A DNA stretch of 64,000 nucleotides from Flavobacterium wongokense (GTDB lineage Bacteria; Bacteroidota; Bacteroidia; Flavobacteriales; Flavobacteriaceae). Positions 61,101-64,000 of the stretch are shown here, piece after piece. A program made the position numbers and the translations under genes. Each line of letters opens with the position of its first letter. Positions within the stretch are counted from its first letter, which is position 1. The stretch is taken from positions 1-64,000 of the forward strand of contig NZ_JAKIHP010000002.1 of NCBI RefSeq assembly GCF_021608265.1. The letters are read 5' to 3'. Below the pieces are notes generated by a model. It was not told where the DNA came from and searched no databases. It was given only the letters and a program-made list of their open reading frames with translations.

Positions 61101-62165
61101 TTAAATCTTCACAGTCCAGCCAAAGGTGTCTTCAGCCAGTTTGTATTGTATTTTCGTTAATTTGTCTTTTAATTGTAAAGCAACTGAGTTTTCCAGTTTT
61201 GGCAATTCATAATAATGTTCTTTGTACTGGAATCCAACAATTGGACTGACTACTGCTGCAGTTCCGGCACCGAAGATTTCCTTAAGGCTTCCGTCTTTGG
61301 CTCCTTGTACCAATTCTTCTACCAATACCGATCGTTCTTCAACCTTGATGCCTTCACGTTTTGCAAGGTCGATTAAACTTTTTCGTGTAACACCGTCAAG
61401 GATTCGTTCGCTTGTTGGTGCCGTACATATCGTATCATTAATGCGGAAGAATACATTCATCGTCCCGGCTTCTTCAAGTTTGGTATGTGTGGCGTCATCG
61501 GTCCAAATGATTTGCTGGAATCCTTTTTCCTGAGCTAATTTTTGCGGGTAAAACTGAGAAGAATAATTTCCGGCAGCTTTTGCAGCACCAATACCACCAT
61601 TGGCAGCACGGCTATAATGCTCAGCAATGATTACCTTCACTTCGCCTGAATAGTACGAACGGGCAGGAGATAGGATAATCATGAAACGGTATTGTGTTGA
61701 GGGTTGTGCAATTACTCCCGAACCAATCGCAATCATAAATGGCCTGATGTACAAGGTATTTCCTAGCCCTTTTTTAACCCAGTCGCGTTCGATGTCAAGG
61801 ATGATTTTCAATCCACCAATAAATATATCTTCTGTAATTTCAGGCATCGCCATACGCACCGCTGATTTGTTGAAACGGTCAAGATTTTGATCAGGCCTGA
61901 ACAACCAGATTTCCTCATTCTCATCGCGATAGGCTTTCATCCCTTCAAAAATTGCCTGCCCGTAGTGGAAGACTTTTGCAGAAGGATCAATCATAAAAGG
62001 CTCGTAAGGCTTGATTGTTGGTTTTCCCCATTTTCCTTCCTTGAAATCACAAACCAGCATGTGGTCTGTAAATACATTTCCGAAGGCTATGTTTTCAAAA
62101 TCGACTTCACTGATTTTAGAGGTTTTAGCTCTTACTATATCGATTTCGCTGGTAGTTTTTAACAT
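61101..62165 (-). CDS. ilvE: Branched-chain amino acid aminotransferase
   Basis: It moves the amino group between glutamate and the keto acids of valine, leucine and isoleucine. The 354-residue protein is a fold-type IV PLP enzyme of the longer bacterial type: FHYGQAIFEGMKAYRDENEE (about 66-85), YIRPFMIAIGSG, GIGAAKAAGNYSSQFYPQKL with the PLP lysine, IIWTDDATHTKLEEAG and VTRKSLIDLAKREG. D-amino acid transaminase relatives are shorter. It is cytoplasmic and stands alone here; the ilv and leu biosynthesis genes are not in the window. Confidence 0.95.
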   Translation of the reverse strand: MLKTTSEIDIVRAKTSKISEVDFENIAFGNVFTDHMLVCDFKEGKWGKPTIKPYEPFMIDPSAKVFHYGQAIFEGMKAYRDENEEIWLFRPDQNLDRFNKSAVRMAMPEITEDIFIGGLKIILDIERDWVKKGLGNTLYIRPFMIAIGSGVIAQPSTQYRFMIILSPARSYYSGEVKVIIAEHYSRAANGGIGAAKAAGNYSSQFYPQKLAQEKGFQQIIWTDDATHTKLEEAGTMNVFFRINDTICTAPTSERILDGVTRKSLIDLAKREGIKVEERSVLVEELVQGAKDGSLKEIFGAGTAAVVSPIVGFQYKEHYYELPKLENSVALQLKDKLTKIQYKLAEDTFGWTVKI

Positions 62166-62291
62166 AATGTGCGTATTAGATTTAGCTTAGAAAACAATTC
62201 AAATCCCTGACAGTTAATCTTTTACAATTTGTTTTCTTGAAATAATGGTTGTGTTGTTAGTATTTTGTAAAACTAATAAAAAAACAGTAGC

Positions 62292-62316
62292 ATTTTGCAA
62301 TGGCAAAATTTTTTTT
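62292..62316 (+). terminator. Orphan hairpin with T run
   Basis: ATTTTGC (62292-62298) pairs with GCAAAAT (62303-62309) around AATG, followed by seven T. No gene on the plus strand ends before it within 1.2 kb, so it may close a small RNA starting in 62166-62290, or be chance. Confidence 0.4.
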
Positions 62317-62388
62317 GAATTGCTGGTTTTTAGCCTGTTTCACTGATTGATTCCGCAATAAAAAGTGAAATTAATTGTTAATTTATTC

Positions 62389-62417
62389 TTGGAGTTTTGC
62401 CAAACTGCTTATATTCG
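62389..62417 (+). promoter_or_regulatory. Promoter of the DUF4920 gene
   Basis: TTG (62389-62391) and TATATTCG (62410-62417) are 18 bases apart. The expected start near 62423 leaves a 17-base leader before ATG 62440. Confidence 0.6.
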
Positions 62418-62439
62418 CAACTCAATAAAAACTATACTT

Positions 62440-62928
62440 ATGAAGAAAATAAACCTAATCTTAGTAATGCTGTTATTGGTTGGAACATCAATGATGGCGC
62501 AAAAGAAAACAGCCTTTAATCCAAACGATTATGCTTCATTTGGAGAAAAATTCAAGGTAGAACGTGTTTATAACAAAGCAGAAATGCTTAAAAAATACAA
62601 AAAGCTTAAAAAAGGAGATACGCTGACGGTTCAGTTTGAATCTGATATCAAATCGGTTTGCAAGAAGAAAGGCTGCTGGATGAAAATGCAGTTGGCTGGT
62701 GATGATGATTCCTTTGTAAGATTTAAGGATTATGGTTTCTTCGTTCCGTTGAACGCAGACAACAGCAAAGCCATTGTGAAAGGAAAGGCATTTGTTGATA
62801 TTGTTTCTGTTGAGGAATTGAAGCATTATGCAAAAGATGGTGGTAAATCGGCTGCAGAAATCGCTAAGATCACCAAGCCTGAAACTACTTATGCATTTAC
62901 TGCAGATGGAGTTTACATCCTGAAATAA
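62440..62928 (+). CDS. DUF4920 secreted protein
   Basis: From ATG 62440 the product has 162 residues with a signal peptide, MKKINLILVMLLLVGTSMMA. The earlier in-frame ATG at 62365 lies upstream of the promoter and is not used. The mature part has ASFGEKFKVERVYNKAEMLK, DIKSVCKKKGCWMKMQL and YGFFVPLNADNSKAIVKGKA, the beta-rich DUF4920 pattern with a close Cys pair (CKKKGC). The family has no known function; the Cys pair may bind metal or heme-linked partners. It is followed after 12 bases by a CxxCH lipoprotein gene and then mnmD, probably one transcript. Confidence 0.82.
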   Translation: MKKINLILVMLLLVGTSMMAQKKTAFNPNDYASFGEKFKVERVYNKAEMLKKYKKLKKGDTLTVQFESDIKSVCKKKGCWMKMQLAGDDDSFVRFKDYGFFVPLNADNSKAIVKGKAFVDIVSVEELKHYAKDGGKSAAEIAKITKPETTYAFTADGVYILK

Positions 62929-62940
62929 TTTCCCTTACGG

Positions 62941-63384
62941 ATGAAAAAAATACTCATACCTGTCTTAGTTTTTGGTTTGTTCTCCGCTTGTCAAAAGAAA
63001 GAGGAGCAAAAAGCAGAGCCTGAAAAATGCCCGCCTAAAAAGAAACTGGAAATGTATCAGATGTCGGAAATGGCGGCTTTGATGGAGCAGATGTATGTTG
63101 ATAATCTTCGTTTGAAGGAACGCATCCAAAAAGGAGAGGATGTTGGAGTATTTCCGGAACATTTCCTGAAAATAAATACGGCCAAATTTACTGATGAAAC
63201 TGATAACGATTTGTTTTTTAAGGTAAAGGCTAAAGAATATATAGCTGCGCAGCAATTGATTTATAGTGATACGAAGAATGCAAAACAGCATTTTAATGAG
63301 GGCGTTGACGCCTGTTTGGCATGCCATATGGAAAAATGCGGCGGGCCAATTCCGAGAATCAAGAAATTGTTTATCAAAGATTAA
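62941..63384 (+). CDS. Small lipoprotein with a CxxCH heme-binding motif
   Basis: The 147-residue product has a lipoprotein signal ending LFGLFSACQKK-like, with Cys17 as lipid site. Near the C-terminus, CLACH (about 124-128) is a single c-type heme motif, followed by MEKCGGPIPRI with Met and Cys as possible ligands. Two more helical parts (LEMYQMSEMAALMEQMYVDN) precede it. It could be a minimal cytochrome c-like protein of the periplasm. It lies 12 bases after the DUF4920 gene and 2 bases before mnmD. No partner oxidase is near, so the electron path is unknown. Confidence 0.78.
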   Translation: MKKILIPVLVFGLFSACQKKEEQKAEPEKCPPKKKLEMYQMSEMAALMEQMYVDNLRLKERIQKGEDVGVFPEHFLKINTAKFTDETDNDLFFKVKAKEYIAAQQLIYSDTKNAKQHFNEGVDACLACHMEKCGGPIPRIKKLFIKD

Positions 63385-63386
63385 TC

Positions 63387-64000
63387 TTGAAACGCGAGAT
63401 TATACAAACCAATGATGGTTCTACAACCATTCATTTGCCGGAGTGGAATGAAAGCTATCATTCAAAACACGGCGCAATCCAGGAAGCTTATCACGTATTC
63501 ATAAAGAATGGGCTGTCTCTTTTTGAGAGTATGCCCATTTCTATTTTGGAGATAGGTTTCGGTACTGGGCTGAATTCTTTTATCACTTTCGTGGAATCTA
63601 AAAAGAACAGTCAAAAAATTGACTACGTTGGAGTGGAAGCTTATCCTGTTGCGCTGGAAGAAGCCCTACAGATGAATTATGCCATTTCGATTGAGGAGAG
63701 CGAAAAGGACATGTTCAAAAAAATGCACGAAGTAGGCTGGGAAGAAAAGCATCAGCTTTCGGAAAACTTTTCGCTTACCAAACGCCAACAGTTCTTTCAG
63801 GATATCAATGATGAAAATGCTTTTGATTTGATTTATTTTGATGCCTTTGGTTTTAGGGTACAACCCGAACTTTGGAGCGAGGAAATATTTGAAGCGATGT
63901 TTAAAGCATTAAAAACCAATGGGATATTGGTTACGTATGCCTGTCGTACCTCGATTAAAAATGCGATGTTATCGGCAGGATTTTCTGTAAAAAAACTGCC
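63387..64000 (+). CDS. mnmD: tRNA (mnm5s2U34) methyltransferase MnmD, 3' partial
   Basis: The frame begins with TTG at 63387, 2 bases past the previous stop, and stays open for 204 codons to the window edge. It reads KREIIQTNDGSTTIHLPEWN, then SYHSKHGAIQEAYHVFI, and the SAM motif ILEIGFGTGLNSFITFVE, DYVGVEAYP and FDLIYFDAFGFRVQPELWS, the hallmark of the DUF752/MnmD domain. The enzyme methylates the wobble uridine in tRNAs such as those for Lys and Glu. No ATG lies near the start in this frame, so TTG is the only choice consistent with family length. The FAD-dependent MnmC part is not visible and may be absent, as in stand-alone MnmD. Confidence 0.88.
   Translation, partial: MKREIIQTNDGSTTIHLPEWNESYHSKHGAIQEAYHVFIKNGLSLFESMPISILEIGFGTGLNSFITFVESKKNSQKIDYVGVEAYPVALEEALQMNYAISIEESEKDMFKKMHEVGWEEKHQLSENFSLTKRQQFFQDINDENAFDLIYFDAFGFRVQPELWSEEIFEAMFKALKTNGILVTYACRTSIKNAMLSAGFSVKKL

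Overview
The window looks like chromosomal DNA of a member of the Flavobacteriaceae, most probably Flavobacterium or a close relative. The signs are five proteins with type IX secretion (T9SS) C-terminal domains, promoters of the Bacteroidota form TTG-N17-20-TAnnTTTG, few Shine-Dalgarno sites, a Rho factor with a long charged N-terminal insert, a tmRNA tag reading GENNYALAA, and many DUF families typical of Flavobacteriia. I see no prophage, insertion sequence, CRISPR array, rRNA or tRNA.

Layout. 1-1.5 kb: tail of a T9SS protein, an RNA-like repeat element, ssrA (tmRNA) and two tiny genes, one of 38 codons. 1.65-14.96 kb: a 13-gene minus-strand operon for an aromatic acid. It is activated as a CoA thioester, hydroxylated, released by a thioesterase, and the ring is opened by a gentisate-type dioxygenase; an FAH-family hydrolase and maleate isomerase follow. 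The extra nitrilase-superfamily enzyme and glutamate-synthase-like protein suggest anthranilate as substrate, with an amide intermediate. 15.06-19.64 kb: a single-domain response regulator and an eight-PAS histidine kinase, divergent from acs (acetyl-CoA synthetase); three 15-bp sites spaced exactly 21 bp lie between them. 22.2-26.2 kb: DUF4293 protein, rho and dnaK, the last with a sigma-54-like site and an unusually strong SD.

26.3-34.9 kb: small envelope proteins, glutaminyl cyclase, SRP RNA (ffs), dipeptide epimerase, SDR, a second structured repeat element, fructose-6-phosphate aldolase/transaldolase, a thioredoxin-fold lipoprotein without CXXC, and an ABC-F ATPase with one degenerate ATP site. 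34.9-40.3 kb: MORN protein and two T9SS surface proteins (RCC1-like and LRR-like). 40.4-48.8 kb: pyrR-pyrB, DUF349 protein, secreted endonuclease I, RsmB-type RNA methyltransferase, Kup potassium transporter. 49.0-54.1 kb: a repeat-rich secreted protein, a BNR-like lipoprotein, an ECF sigma module and a SRPBCC/GyrI-like protein.

54.2-64.0 kb: a large methyltransferase with two winged-helix segments, small membrane proteins, a MazG-like enzyme, a YciI protein with an alcohol dehydrogenase, a DUF3267 protein, an orphan SLOG-plus-transmembrane protein that resembles nucleotide-sensing defence effectors, ilvE, a DUF4920 protein, a CxxCH lipoprotein and the start of mnmD, cut by the window end.

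Most promising for new biology are the catabolic operon, the orphan SLOG-TM gene, the two related structured elements, the 21-bp-phased sites before acs and the sigma-54-like dnaK promoter. All were read by eye; no search or folding program was run.
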